12,335 nucleotides of DNA from NCBI GenBank assembly GCA_013812485.1, contig JACCTJ010000164.1, forward strand, positions 1 through 12,335, given 5' to 3'. The position numbers were made by a program, and so were the translations under genes. Each line of letters opens with the position of its first letter. The first letter of the stretch is position 1. Positions 1 to 7,458 of the stretch are shown here, piece after piece. Origin of the DNA: Thermoleophilaceae bacterium (GTDB lineage Bacteria; Actinomycetota; Thermoleophilia; Solirubrobacterales; Thermoleophilaceae). The notes under the pieces were generated by a model, which saw nothing but the letters and a program-made list of their open reading frames with translations, was not told the origin of the DNA and ran no database searches.

Positions 1-521
1 GGGCGCAGGCCACCCGCCGCAGCGCCGCCTCGAGCCGCACGTCGGCCGAGACCACAGCTCGCCGGGCCGGCCGCACGGCCGAGACCCGCGCCAAGGCCGA
101 GGTGAACGCGCTCCAGGGCGTGGCCGCCCAGGCTGAGCGGGCCGTCCTCATCCCCGTGGGCGCCGCCCTCGAGGTTCGCGAGACGGTGATCGAGGCCGCG
201 AAGCCCTTCACGAGCCGAGAGGCCGCGGAGCGTGAGCTGTCGAAGTACCAGCGTCGGATCGCCCAGAGCCTGCGTCGCTACGAGCGTCGGGGCACCACGG
301 CCCGCAACCGCCTCGAGCGCGAGGTCAAGCGCACGCGGACCCGCGTCGAGCGCGAGCTCCGGCAGCGCCGCAACGAGGCCTCGCGCCTCGTCCGGCGGGA
401 GAGCCGCGTGGTGGGCACCGAGGTCAAGGGTGCATCGCGCGACCTGCGCAACCGGGCCGGAAGCGTCCAGTCGACCACGGAGACCGTGGTCAAGCGCTTC
501 CAGACCGAGGTGCTCAGCTAG
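1..521 (+). CDS. Arg/Ala-rich helical protein of unknown function (5'-truncated)
   Basis: The frame is open from base 3 to the TAG at 519-521, so the window holds the last 172 or so residues and the true start lies to the left. I do not recognise a family. The first 35 visible residues are rich in Ala, Arg, Thr, Ser and Glu. The later part (about bases 220-420) is very rich in Arg with alternating Glu, for example around the segment RRYERRGTTARNRLEREVKR, and looks like a long amphipathic or coiled-coil helix. No signal peptide, membrane segment or catalytic motif is visible in this part. The composition resembles histone-like or phasin/apolipoprotein-like proteins, but that is only a compositional resemblance. 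A strong terminator follows about 105 bases downstream, so this gene ends its transcription unit and is separate from the next one. Confidence 0.7.
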   Translation, partial: AQATRRSAASSRTSAETTARRAGRTAETRAKAEVNALQGVAAQAERAVLIPVGAALEVRETVIEAAKPFTSREAAERELSKYQRRIAQSLRRYERRGTTARNRLEREVKRTRTRVERELRQRRNEASRLVRRESRVVGTEVKGASRDLRNRAGSVQSTTETVVKRFQTEVLS

Positions 522-626
522 CCGGGTCGCCGTTCTTCCCCCCGCGCCGCACGGAGAGGCGGAGGCGGGGTGGCGCTGCCGGCACCAGATGTTCGCCGGT
601 GGTAGCAGTGACTCTCCTCCCTCAGT

Positions 627-658
627 CAACGGGGTCCTTCGGGGCCCCGTTGGCTTTT
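627..658 (+). terminator. Intrinsic terminator with cUUCGg tetraloop
   Basis: Bases 627-637 (CAACGGGGTCC) pair with 642-652 (GGGCCCCGTTG) in an 11-base-pair stem with one G-U pair. The loop is TTCG closed by C-G, an exceptionally stable tetraloop. GC and then TTTT (655-658) follow directly. It lies downstream of the gene ending at 521 and upstream of the ATG at 704, so it separates the two transcription units. It also argues against any mrp start upstream of it, because the in-frame GTG at 599 would place the hairpin inside the coding region. Confidence 0.85.
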
Positions 659-703
659 CGGGGCCGCGTTCGCCGTTCAAGCGGTCTGCGAGAATCAGCG
701 CGA

Positions 704-1849
704 ATGGCCGTCACCGAAGATCAGGTCCGCGCGGCCCTCCGAGGCGTCACGGATACCGAGCTCGGAACCGACATCGTCGACGCCGGGTTGGTGCGTTCGC
801 TGAGCGTCTCCGCCGGCGGCGACGTGCACGTCGTGGTCTCGCTCCTCGCCCCCGGATCTCCGGCGGCCTCGCACTACGAGCGGGACATCCGCGAGCGGGT
901 GGGTGCACTCGCAGGGGTCGCCGACCTGGCCGTGAGCTTCGACCTGCTGTCCGCGGAGGAGAAGCGCGCGGTCTCTGCGCGCGGAAAGCGAGCCGCCCCA
1001 CCCGAAGGGGCGCTCGCCAAGGTCCGGAACGTGATCTGCGTGGGGTCCGGGAAGGGCGGTGTGGGCAAGTCCACGCTCACCGCCAACCTCGCGGCCGCGC
1101 TAGTGGCCGAGGGCAAAACCGCTGCGGCCCTAGACGCCGACGTATGGGGCTACTCGATCCCGCGCATGCTCGGCGTGCACGGCAAGCCCAAGGTCTCCGA
1201 GAACAAGCGCATCCTCCCGCTCGTAGTCCACGGTGGCATCAAGGCGATGTCGATCGAGTTCTTCCTCGAGGGTCGCGACCAGGCGGTGGTCTGGCGCGGA
1301 CCGATGCTCCACAAGGCGATCCGCCAGTTCCTCGAGGACGTCGAGTGGGGGGAGCTCGACTACCTGCTCATCGACCTCCCGCCGGGGACGGGCGACGTGT
1401 CCATGACCCTCGCTCAGCTCCTCCCCCAGTCACGTTTCGTGATCGTCACGACGCCTCAGCCCGCGGCCCAGCAGGTGGCCAAACGCGCGGCGGAGACCGC
1501 GCGGCGCTTCGATCTCGAGATCGCCGGCGTGATCGAGAACATGTCCGGCTTCGTCACCCCGACCGGTGAGCGCTACACGATCTTCGGCGAGGGCGGCGGC
1601 CAGACCCTGTCCGACGAGCTCGACGTCCCGCTGCTCGGCAAGATCCCGCTCCAGGAGGAGCTGCGCGTCAGCGCCGACAACGGCACCCCGCTCGTCCTCG
1701 AGGATCCCGACGCGCCCGCTTCGCAGGCGCTCTTCCACGCCGCCCGCGGCCTCATCGCCGCGACGCCGCAGCAGCTCGCCGTGCTCCAGCCCGCCGCGCG
1801 GCCGGACATCGCGCCACCTAGCGGGGTTGCTTTGCCCATGGCGCAGTAG
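704..1849 (+). CDS. mrp: Mrp/ApbC (NBP35-like) P-loop ATPase, putative Fe-S cluster carrier
   Basis: The protein is 381 residues, a normal length for bacterial Mrp. Residues 1-80 form an N-terminal MIP18/DUF59-type domain, with the motif TDTELGTDIVDAGLV at about 16-30. The Mrp/NBP35 ATPase domain follows, with deviant Walker A GKGGVGKST at 116-124, the segment DADVWGYSIPRML at 144-156 and Walker B LLIDLPPGTGD at 221-231. The family is cytosolic and is linked to assembly or transfer of iron-sulfur clusters. The usual CxxC pair after the ENMS motif is missing: here the text reads ENMSGFVTPTGERY (278-291), and the only cysteine in the protein is Cys112. The ATG at 704 is preferred over the in-frame GTG at 599, because 599 would read through the terminator at 627-658 and add 35 residues that do not look like the family. 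It converges on urtE with a 17-base gap. Family assignment is firm; the client proteins are unknown. Confidence 0.93.
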   Translation: MAVTEDQVRAALRGVTDTELGTDIVDAGLVRSLSVSAGGDVHVVVSLLAPGSPAASHYERDIRERVGALAGVADLAVSFDLLSAEEKRAVSARGKRAAPPEGALAKVRNVICVGSGKGGVGKSTLTANLAAALVAEGKTAAALDADVWGYSIPRMLGVHGKPKVSENKRILPLVVHGGIKAMSIEFFLEGRDQAVVWRGPMLHKAIRQFLEDVEWGELDYLLIDLPPGTGDVSMTLAQLLPQSRFVIVTTPQPAAQQVAKRAAETARRFDLEIAGVIENMSGFVTPTGERYTIFGEGGGQTLSDELDVPLLGKIPLQEELRVSADNGTPLVLEDPDAPASQALFHAARGLIAATPQQLAVLQPAARPDIAPPSGVALPMAQ

Positions 1850-1866
1850 CGCCCGCCTTCCCGAAT

Positions 1867-2652
1867 CTAAACCGACAGCAACCGCCGCACCCGAGCCTCA
1901 TCGAGCTCGGCCGTATCTCCGGCCGCCGCCACCTCACCGGCGTCGAGCACCACGTAGGAGTCGGCCAGGCGAAGGGCGAACTCGACGTATTGCTCGACGA
2001 GCAGGATCGACATACCGCGCTCGGCGTGCAGCTTCTCGATGGCGTCCTCGATCTCGAGGATGATCGACGGTTGGATCCCCTCGGTCGGCTCGTCGAGCAA
2101 CAGCAGACGCGGCCGCGTGACGAGGGCACGGGCGATCGCCAGCTGCTGTTGCTGGCCGCCGCTCAGGAAGCCGGCGGGACGGCTAAGGAGCGGCTTGAGG
2201 CGCGGAAAGATGTCGAGAGCTTCGTCGATCGCCGCGGGATCGCGATGGCGGCTCGCCTCCAGGACGGCAACGAGGTTCTCGTGGACGGTCAGGTAAGGAA
2301 AGCCCAGTCGCTGCTGCGGTACGTAGGCGAGGCCAGCGCGCACCCGCTTGTACGGGGGCAGGTCCGTCATGTCGAGCCCGTCGAGCACGATGCGGCCAGC
2401 CCGGATCGGGAGGAGACCCATGATCGCGCTCAGGACGGTGCTCTTTCCCACCCCGTTTCGGCCCATGAGGCAGACGAGTCCGTGGGTCGGGACCTCAAGC
2501 GAGACGCCGAACACGACGGTCGTGCGCTCGTAGGCGACCTCGAGGTCCTGGACCGAGAAGAGCGGCTGCCGGCCGTTGCGAGTGGGGGGGCCCTCGCCCT
2601 TGGCCAGCCGGGAGCCGCCTTCGACCGCCGTTTCGGCGCTACGCACGTTCAC
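1867..2652 (-). CDS. urtE: Urea ABC transporter ATP-binding subunit UrtE
   Basis: A 261-residue LivF-type ABC ATPase. Walker A is GRNGVGKST (64-72), the Q-loop glutamines are at 113-114 (VPQQ), the signature is LSGGQQQQ (163-170) and Walker B is LLLLDEP (183-189). The H-loop position carries Gln (LVEQ, 218-221), as is usual in the LivF/UrtE branch. It pairs with UrtD on the cytoplasmic face of the UrtBC channel to power urea import. The GTG start at 2652 overlaps the urtD TGA in a GTGA quartet; a second in-frame GTG lies two codons later at 2646. Compared with typical UrtE proteins of about 230 residues, there is an extra N-terminal stretch of about 30 residues, low in hydrophobics, before the LFSVQDLEVAYE strand. 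It is the last gene of the operon and ends 17 bases from the convergent mrp gene, with no obvious terminator in between. Confidence 0.95.
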   Translation of the reverse strand: MNVRSAETAVEGGSRLAKGEGPPTRNGRQPLFSVQDLEVAYERTTVVFGVSLEVPTHGLVCLMGRNGVGKSTVLSAIMGLLPIRAGRIVLDGLDMTDLPPYKRVRAGLAYVPQQRLGFPYLTVHENLVAVLEASRHRDPAAIDEALDIFPRLKPLLSRPAGFLSGGQQQQLAIARALVTRPRLLLLDEPTEGIQPSIILEIEDAIEKLHAERGMSILLVEQYVEFALRLADSYVVLDAGEVAAAGDTAELDEARVRRLLSV

Positions 2653-3455
2653 TGACCGCCCTGCCCCACGGCCGCGGGCGCTGCTCCGCGAGCGTCGCGC
2701 GGACGGCCCAGGTAGACCTCTTCCACGAGCGGATTATCCTGGATCTCGGCGACCGTTCCCTCGGTCAGCACACTTCCCTCGTGCATGACCGTGACGCGGC
2801 TGGCAAACCGGCGCACGAAGTCCATGTCGTGCTCGATCACAACCACCGTGCGGGTCTCCGTGATCCGCTGGATCAGCTCACCGGTCGCGGTGCGCTCCTC
2901 CTTGGTCATGCCGGCGACCGGCTCGTCCAGAAGCAGCAGCTGCGGCTCCTGGACCAGGACCATCCCGATCTCGAGCCACTGCTTCTGGCCATGGGAGAGG
3001 GTGCGCGCCGCCTGCTCCATGACCGAGGACAGGCCCACCGTTTCGAGCACCTCCACCACCCGATCGTCGATCTTGCCCGGACCGCGCAGCAGCGATCGCA
3101 GCGGGCGCCGGTAACTCGCCGCAAGATCGACGTTGTTGAGCACGCTGAGCTCCTCGAAGACGCTGGGCGTTTGGAAGGTGCGGCCGATCCCGAGCCGCAC
3201 GATCTCGTGCTCGCGCTTGCCGAGCACCTCCTCGCCGCCAAAGCGGACCGAGCCGATCTCTGGACGCGTGAGACCGGTGATCGCGTCGACCAGCGTGGTC
3301 TTGCCGGCCCCGTTGGGACCGATCAGGAAGCGTGCCTCGCCCCGGTCGACCGAGAAGTCGAGACCGTCGATGGCCCGAAAGCCGTCGAAGACCACCTGGA
3401 GCCCTTGGACCTGCAGCAGCGCGTCGGCGGCCTCCCCGTCGCTGATCGCCGTCAT
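2649..3455 (-). CDS. urtD: Urea ABC transporter ATP-binding subunit UrtD
   Basis: A 268-residue LivG-type ABC ATPase. Walker A is GPNGAGKT (46-53), the Q-loop is GRTFQTP (Gln95), the signature is LSHGQKQ (153-159), Walker B is LLLLDEP (173-179) and the switch histidine is in VIEHD (His209). The LSHGQKQWLEIGMVL stretch and the short DGF insert near residue 24 are typical of UrtD rather than generic LivG. The ATG at 3455 overlaps the urtC stop in an ATGA quartet, which fixes the start; the same frame stays open much further upstream, but only as the shadow of urtC. The Ala/Gly-rich C-terminal tail (about 252-268) looks unstructured. It forms the ATPase heterodimer with UrtE, encoded immediately downstream with another four-base overlap. 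Confidence 0.96.
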   Translation of the reverse strand: MTAISDGEAADALLQVQGLQVVFDGFRAIDGLDFSVDRGEARFLIGPNGAGKTTLVDAITGLTRPEIGSVRFGGEEVLGKREHEIVRLGIGRTFQTPSVFEELSVLNNVDLAASYRRPLRSLLRGPGKIDDRVVEVLETVGLSSVMEQAARTLSHGQKQWLEIGMVLVQEPQLLLLDEPVAGMTKEERTATGELIQRITETRTVVVIEHDMDFVRRFASRVTVMHEGSVLTEGTVAEIQDNPLVEEVYLGRPRDARGAAPAAVGQGGQ

Positions 3456-4660
3456 GCCGTGGGCTCTTTTTCGAGCCTGTCCGGCCCGCCACGCCGTGCT
3501 CTCGCGAACCCGGCTAGGCGCCCCAGAGGCGACCGTGGGAGCGCGCCGGGGGCTCCCTCCGATCGGCCCGCTCGCTTGCGCCAGAGCTCTGCCAGGCCGG
3601 CGATTCCCTTGGGAGCGAAGGCGACGACCGCGATGAACAGAGCGCCTTCGAGGTACAGCCATCCGGACGGGAACTGCTCGCTCAGGCCGGTCTTGGCCCA
3701 GTTGACCACAAGCGCACCGATGACCGCGCCCACGAGGGAGGCCCTGCCGCCGAGCGCGACCCAGATGACCATCTCGATCGAAGGCACGATGCCCAGCATC
3801 GTGGGCGAGATGATCCCGACCACCGGGACGAAGAACGCTCCGGCGAGGCCCGCCAGGCCGGCGGACGTCGCGAAGGCGATGACCTTGATGGTCGTGGGGT
3901 TGTAGCCGAGGAAGCGCACCCGATCCTCGCTGTCGCGGACGGCCACGAGCAGGCGCCCGTAGCGACTTCTCGAGAGATGGCGCACCAGCAGGAACGCACC
4001 GCCGAGCACGCAGGCCACGATCACGTACAGGCCGCGCTGGTTCCCCGCGTTGGTCAGGTCGAGGTTGAACATCGCGGTGATGTTGGTCAGGCCGTTGGTT
4101 CCCCCGGTCAGCTGCTGCTGTCCGACGAGGATGATCACGAAGGCCGCCGCGAGCGCCTGCGTCAGGATCGCGAAGTAGGCGCCCCGGACTCGCTGGCGAA
4201 ATACGAGCGCTCCGAGCAGCGCGGCGATGCCCATCGGCAGCAGCACGGCCGCCGGCAGCGCGAACCACGCGTGCTGGAAGGGCCGCCACAGCAACGGGAG
4301 CTGCTCGACGCCACTCCATACCATGAAGTCGGGGAGCTGACCCGGCCCCGCCTCCTCGAGCTTCAGGAACATGGCCACGCAGTAGCCACCGAGGCCGAAG
4401 AAGATCCCCTGGCCGAGCACGAGCATGCCGCCCTTGCCCCACGCGAACGCGATGCCCACGGCGAGGATCGCAAAGCAGAGGAACTTCGCCATCAGGTTGA
4501 GGCGAAAGTCCGAGAGCAGGAGCGGCGCGACCACCAGCAGGACGATCGCCGCGACGACGAACCAGCCCGCACCCGCCCACGGCGAATCGCCGGTCGGGCG
4601 TGCGATGGCGCCGGTGGAGGGCGCTCCCTCTCCTCTGGCTGCCTGAGACTCGGTCGCCAC
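3452..4660 (-). CDS. urtC: Urea ABC transporter permease UrtC
   Basis: A 402-residue LivM-type inner-membrane permease. A hydrophilic N-terminus of about 30 residues precedes the first membrane segment (WFVVAAIVLLVVAPLLL), and about eight to ten hydrophobic segments follow. Family landmarks are the FAWGKGGMLVLGQGIFFGLG segment, the QQQLTGGTNGLT stretch, and the cytoplasmic loop SRYGRLLVAVRDSEDRVRFL, the EAA-like region expected to contact the ATPases. After the last membrane segment a basic tail of about 50 residues (RRK/RAGRS and Arg/Gly-rich) extends into the cytoplasm, longer than I would expect. It pairs with UrtB to form the urea channel. The GTG start at 4660 lies 10 bases after the urtB stop, with a G-rich stretch between, and the stop overlaps urtD in ATGA. 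Confidence 0.95.
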   Translation of the reverse strand: MATESQAARGEGAPSTGAIARPTGDSPWAGAGWFVVAAIVLLVVAPLLLSDFRLNLMAKFLCFAILAVGIAFAWGKGGMLVLGQGIFFGLGGYCVAMFLKLEEAGPGQLPDFMVWSGVEQLPLLWRPFQHAWFALPAAVLLPMGIAALLGALVFRQRVRGAYFAILTQALAAAFVIILVGQQQLTGGTNGLTNITAMFNLDLTNAGNQRGLYVIVACVLGGAFLLVRHLSRSRYGRLLVAVRDSEDRVRFLGYNPTTIKVIAFATSAGLAGLAGAFFVPVVGIISPTMLGIVPSIEMVIWVALGGRASLVGAVIGALVVNWAKTGLSEQFPSGWLYLEGALFIAVVAFAPKGIAGLAELWRKRAGRSEGAPGALPRSPLGRLAGFARARRGGPDRLEKEPTA

Positions 4661-4670
4661 CCCGCGGCCC

Positions 4671-5561
4671 CTATGCCACGGCCCGCGTGCGGCGGACGAA
4701 CAGGCCCTGCGGCCGGAACTGCAGGAACGCCACGATCGCCACCAGCAGGAGTGCCTTCGCGATGCTGGCCTCGCTCGCGTACTCGACGAAGGCGTTCAGC
4801 AGCCCGAGCGCGACCGCGGCGAGCACGGCCCCGCGGACCTGACCGAGCCCTCCCACGACGACGACGAGAAAGGCGTCGATAATGTAGCTCGTGCCGAGCG
4901 TCGGGCCGATCGACCCGAGCAGGGTGATCGCCACGCCTGCGACGCCTCCGAGGCCGGAGCCGATCATGAACGTCCGCCGGTCGACGCGGCCGGTGGCGAT
5001 TCCGCTCGCCGAGGCGAGCGGGCGGTTTTGCATCACCGCCCGCATCTGGCGACCGTTCGGAAGCTTGTTGACGAACGCCCAGATCGCGACGACGGCAGCG
5101 GTGACGAGCAGGATGATGAAGAGCCGGTTCCAGGGCATCGTCACTCCTGCCACCGTCAGGCCTCCGTCGAGCCAGGCGGGGGTCTTGACCTGGACGTTGG
5201 CCGCACCGAACACGTCCCGCGCGAGCTGCTGGAGCATCAGACCCACTCCCCAGGTCACGAGCAGGGTGTCGAGCGGCCTGCCGTAGAGATGCCGTATCAG
5301 CGTCCGCTCGAGGATCAGGCCAAGAACCCCACCGACCATGAACGCGACGGGCAGGGAGATCAGGAACGACAGTCCCACGAGGCTCGCGCCGAGCAATCCC
5401 TGGAGCACGTAGGTCGTGTACGCGCCGGCCATGATGAACTCGCCGTGAGCCATGTTGATCACGTTCATCTGTCCGAACGTGAAGGTCAGGCCGAGCGCGA
5501 TCAGAAGCAGCACCGAGGCCACGCCCAGCCCCGCCAGGACCTGCGAGACGAAGATCTCCAC
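4671..5561 (-). CDS. urtB: Urea ABC transporter permease UrtB
   Basis: A 296-residue LivH-type permease with about eight hydrophobic segments. The N-terminal stretch with FGQMNVINMAHGEFIMAGAY (about 29-48) is the hallmark of the UrtB/LivH group. The cytoplasmic coupling loop is NGRQMRAVMQNRPLASASGI, and the GGLGQVRGAVLAA stretch near the end is also characteristic. This is the short form, without the long N-terminal periplasmic extension seen in some proteobacterial UrtB. The GTG start at 5561 follows the urtA stop by six bases. An AAGGGG stretch lies about 12 bases upstream, inside the end of urtA, and could serve as a distant ribosome binding site. There is no hairpin between urtA and urtB, so nothing here suggests separate control of the binding protein. 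Confidence 0.96.
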   Translation of the reverse strand: MEIFVSQVLAGLGVASVLLLIALGLTFTFGQMNVINMAHGEFIMAGAYTTYVLQGLLGASLVGLSFLISLPVAFMVGGVLGLILERTLIRHLYGRPLDTLLVTWGVGLMLQQLARDVFGAANVQVKTPAWLDGGLTVAGVTMPWNRLFIILLVTAAVVAIWAFVNKLPNGRQMRAVMQNRPLASASGIATGRVDRRTFMIGSGLGGVAGVAITLLGSIGPTLGTSYIIDAFLVVVVGGLGQVRGAVLAAVALGLLNAFVEYASEASIAKALLLVAIVAFLQFRPQGLFVRRTRAVA

Positions 5562-5567
5562 CGTCGG

Positions 5568-6842
5568 CTACAACCCCTTGGCCCAGGGGTAGGTCTTGAG
5601 GTAGGGATCCGGCTTGACCGGCTCGTCGGCCGTGGAGACCTCCTTGATCAGACCGTCCGGCTGCACCACGCCGATGCGGGGAGTCTTGTAGAGGTGCTGG
5701 TTCTCGCCGTCGACCGTAACCTTGCCTTCGGGGGCCTCGTACGTGAGGCCCTTCGACGCCTGCTTGACCTTCTCCACGTTCGTCGTGCCGGCCTTGTTGA
5801 CGGCCTTAGCCCAAAGCTGGACTTGCACGTAGCCCGCCTCGATGGGATCGTCGGTGACCCGGTCGGCGCCGTACTTGCCCTTGTAGGCCTTGACGAACTC
5901 AGCGTTCTTGGGCTCATCGGTGCTCTGGTAGTAGTTCCACGCGACGGGGTGGCCGGCGATCTGGGCGGCCCCGATTCCGCGCACTTCCTCCTCGGCGACG
6001 CTCACCGAGAGCACTGGAAGCTGCCGAGGAGTGACAGCCGCGGCTTTGAGCTGCTTGAAGAAGGCCACGTTGCTGTCTCCGTTCAGCGTGTTGAAGACGG
6101 CATCGGGCTTGGCTGCCTTGATCTTGTTGATGGTGGTGCTGTACTCGGTATTGCCGAGCGGGGTGTACTCCTCGCCGAGGATCTCCATCCCGTTGGCCTT
6201 CGCCCACGCCTTGATCTCCTTGTTCGCCGTCCGCGGGAACACGTAGTCGCTTCCGAGCAGGAAGACGCGAGTCTTGCCCTGCTCCTTGAGATACTCGAGG
6301 CCGGGGATGATCTGCTGGTTGGTCGTCGCCCCCGAGTAGAAGATGTACGGCGAGGCCTCGAGGCCCTCGTACTGAACTGGGTAGTAGAGAAGCGACTTGT
6401 TGCGCTCGAAGACGGGAAGCATGGCCTTTCGGCTCGCGGAGGTCCACCCGCCGAACGTCGCGGCGACGTTGTCTGACGAGATGAGCTTCTGCGCCTTCTC
6501 GGCGAACGTGGGCCAGTCCGAGGCACCGTCCTCCACCACGGGCTCGATCTTCTTGCCCAGGACCCCGCCGCTGCGGTTGATCTCCTCGATGGCGAGCAAC
6601 TCGGCGTCGCGCACGGAGACCTCGCTGATGGCCATCGTCCCGCTCAGCGAATGCAGGATGCCCACCTTGATCGAGTCGGCGGTGACGCCGGGCGTACCGG
6701 ATGCCGGTCCTTCCCCTCCCCCGTCCTTTACCTGGGCGCCGCAGCCCGCTACGGCGAGCGCGCAGACGAGGACGGCCAGCGCCAAGGGGCCTCGGCGAAG
6801 AGGAGCCATGCCTGGACGGCCGTAGCCGGGTTCGTGGTACAC
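5568..6842 (-). CDS. urtA: Urea-binding lipoprotein UrtA of the urea ABC transporter
   Basis: A 424-residue type I periplasmic-binding protein (Peripla_BP_5 family). The N-terminus carries a lipoprotein signal: basic n-region (APLRRG), hydrophobic core ([13 protein letters not shown]) and lipobox AVAGC with the lipidated Cys at 34, so the mature protein should be membrane-anchored outside the cell. UrtA landmarks include [12 protein letters not shown] (63-74), [15 protein letters not shown] (104-118), GGWTSASRK (131-139) and [10 protein letters not shown]. These favour urea over the related short-chain amide binders, and the urease operon next door agrees. I chose the GTG at 6842 because AAAGGA lies eight bases upstream of it. 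The in-frame ATG at 6809 (413 residues) also gives a complete signal peptide but has no good ribosome binding site. First gene of the urt operon. Confidence 0.95.
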   Translation of the reverse strand: MYHEPGYGRPGMAPLRRGPLALAVLVCALAVAGCGAQVKDGGGEGPASGTPGVTADSIKVGILHSLSGTMAISEVSVRDAELLAIEEINRSGGVLGKKIEPVVEDGASDWPTFAEKAQKLISSDNVAATFGGWTSASRKAMLPVFERNKSLLYYPVQYEGLEASPYIFYSGATTNQQIIPGLEYLKEQGKTRVFLLGSDYVFPRTANKEIKAWAKANGMEILGEEYTPLGNTEYSTTINKIKAAKPDAVFNTLNGDSNVAFFKQLKAAAVTPRQLPVLSVSVAEEEVRGIGAAQIAGHPVAWNYYQSTDEPKNAEFVKAYKGKYGADRVTDDPIEAGYVQVQLWAKAVNKAGTTNVEKVKQASKGLTYEAPEGKVTVDGENQHLYKTPRIGVVQPDGLIKEVSTADEPVKPDPYLKTYPWAKGL

Positions 6843-6858
6843 GTTGGTGTTCCTTTCG
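6843..6858 (-). promoter_or_regulatory. Ribosome binding site deciding the urtA start
   Basis: Read on the minus strand, GAAAGGA lies eight bases before the GTG at 6842. The alternative ATG at 6809 has only GCCGTCCAGGC in front of it. The spacing favours the GTG start, which adds eleven residues ahead of the signal peptide. Confidence 0.6.
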
Positions 6859-6941
6859 GGGAGGGTGGGAGATGTGAAAGGCGTCGGAAGACGGACCCGC
6901 CACCGCAATCGGGACCCTAGGAAAAGTCGGCGCGCTCGCCC

Positions 6942-6960
6942 ATGTGCGCCGGGCGCACAT
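6942..6960. promoter_or_regulatory. 19-base palindrome, candidate operator
   Basis: ATGTGCGCC (6942-6950), a central G (6951) and GGCGCACAT (6952-6960) form a perfect inverted repeat with 9-base arms. It is not followed by a T run on either strand, so it is unlikely to be a terminator. Its place between two divergent operons of one pathway makes it a good candidate binding site for a dimeric regulator acting on both. It does not match the CRP (TGTGA-N6-TCACA) or NikR patterns, and I cannot name the regulator. Confidence 0.55.
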
Positions 6961-7107
6961 TTCGCGGCCGGGGCTAGCCGCGTGTACAAGTGATTGCCGG
7001 CCGGCCGTGATAACTCAGTGGCGAGACGCGCTCGTCGAGCACCAGTAGCCGGAAGCCGCCTTTTTCCTCCGATACCATCTCGACCGCCCGAGACTCCGGA
7101 GAGCCGC

Positions 7108-7458
7108 ATGCGCCTTTCACCCAGAGACCAGGATAAGCTTCTGATCTTCATGGCCGCCGAGGTCGCGCGCCGCCGGCGCGACCGGGGGCTCAAGTTGAAT
7201 CATCCCGAGGCCGTGGCGTTGATCTCCGGGGAGATCATGGAGGGTGCCCGCGACGGCAGAAGCGTATCCGAGCTCATGAGCCTCGGCGGGACGCTCCTCT
7301 CGAGCGACGACGTCATGGACGGGGTAGCCGAGATGGTGGACGAAGTGCAGGTCGAGGCGACGTTCCCCGACGGCACAAAGCTGGTCACGATCCACGATCC
7401 GATCGTCAGTACCGTCCACGAGGAGCGAGCTTCCGTACCGAGGAAGGGAGAGGTGTGA
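7108..7458 (+). CDS. ureA: Urease subunit gamma UreA
   Basis: A 116-residue urease gamma subunit. It begins [20 protein letters not shown] and carries the expected [21 protein letters not shown] (30-50), SVSELM (52-57) and [20 protein letters not shown] (80-99). The usual gamma chain of about 100 residues ends at that last motif; here 16 further polar residues follow ([17 protein letters not shown]). UreA packs with UreB and UreC in the trimeric holoenzyme in the cytoplasm and holds no active-site residues itself. The ATG at 7108 has GGAGAG four bases upstream (7098-7103) and matches the family start. The in-frame start at 6994 would add a proline-rich extension with no family similarity. First gene of the urease operon. 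Confidence 0.96.
   Translation: MRLSPRDQDKLLIFMAAEVARRRRDRGLKLNHPEAVALISGEIMEGARDGRSVSELMSLGGTLLSSDDVMDGVAEMVDEVQVEATFPDGTKLVTIHDPIVSTVHEERASVPRKGEV

Larger units (their letters stand above)
6843..7107. promoter_or_regulatory. Divergent control region between urt and ure operons
   Basis: These 265 bases hold no gene and must contain the starts of transcription for both operons unless these lie further out. The main element is the palindrome at 6942-6960. A second, weaker inverted repeat follows (CGCGGC at 6963-6968 with GCCGCG at 6977-6982), then a GC-rich repeat around 6997-7008. On the minus strand TAGGGT (6919-6914) fits the TAnnnT pattern of a -10 hexamer for urtA, with the palindrome near its -35 position, but no TTGACA-like -35 is present. 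On the plus strand GATAAC (7009-7014) and TACCAT (7073-7078) are candidate -10 hexamers for ureA, also without clear -35 partners. I see no convincing GlnR-type GTnAC/GAAAC boxes. The promoter positions are tentative. Confidence 0.55.

Noticed and set aside
599..703. Longer mrp reading frame beginning at GTG 599
   Set aside because: It would run through the strong terminator at 627-658 and adds 35 residues without family similarity; ATG 704 fits the Mrp N-terminus.
232..1569. 445-codon plus-strand frame over the left gene and mrp
   Set aside because: Very rich in Arg, Pro and Ala, overlaps two better genes in another frame, and shows no domain; a typical by-product of high GC.
2781..3905. 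374-codon plus-strand frame opposite urtD and urtC
   Set aside because: An antisense shadow of confirmed transporter genes, no motifs, and no ribosome binding site worth noting.
5028..6476. 482-codon plus-strand frame opposite urtA and urtB
   Set aside because: An antisense shadow of two well-identified genes; composition dominated by Arg, His, Asp and Leu with no domain.
7094..7101. CTCCGGAG palindrome over the ureA ribosome binding site as a translational switch
   Set aside because: It has no loop, so it cannot fold on itself as a hairpin, and no competing structure is evident.
6994..7107. Longer ureA starting at 6994
   Set aside because: It adds a proline-rich stretch absent from urease gamma chains; ATG 7108 has a good GGAGAG and the family start.
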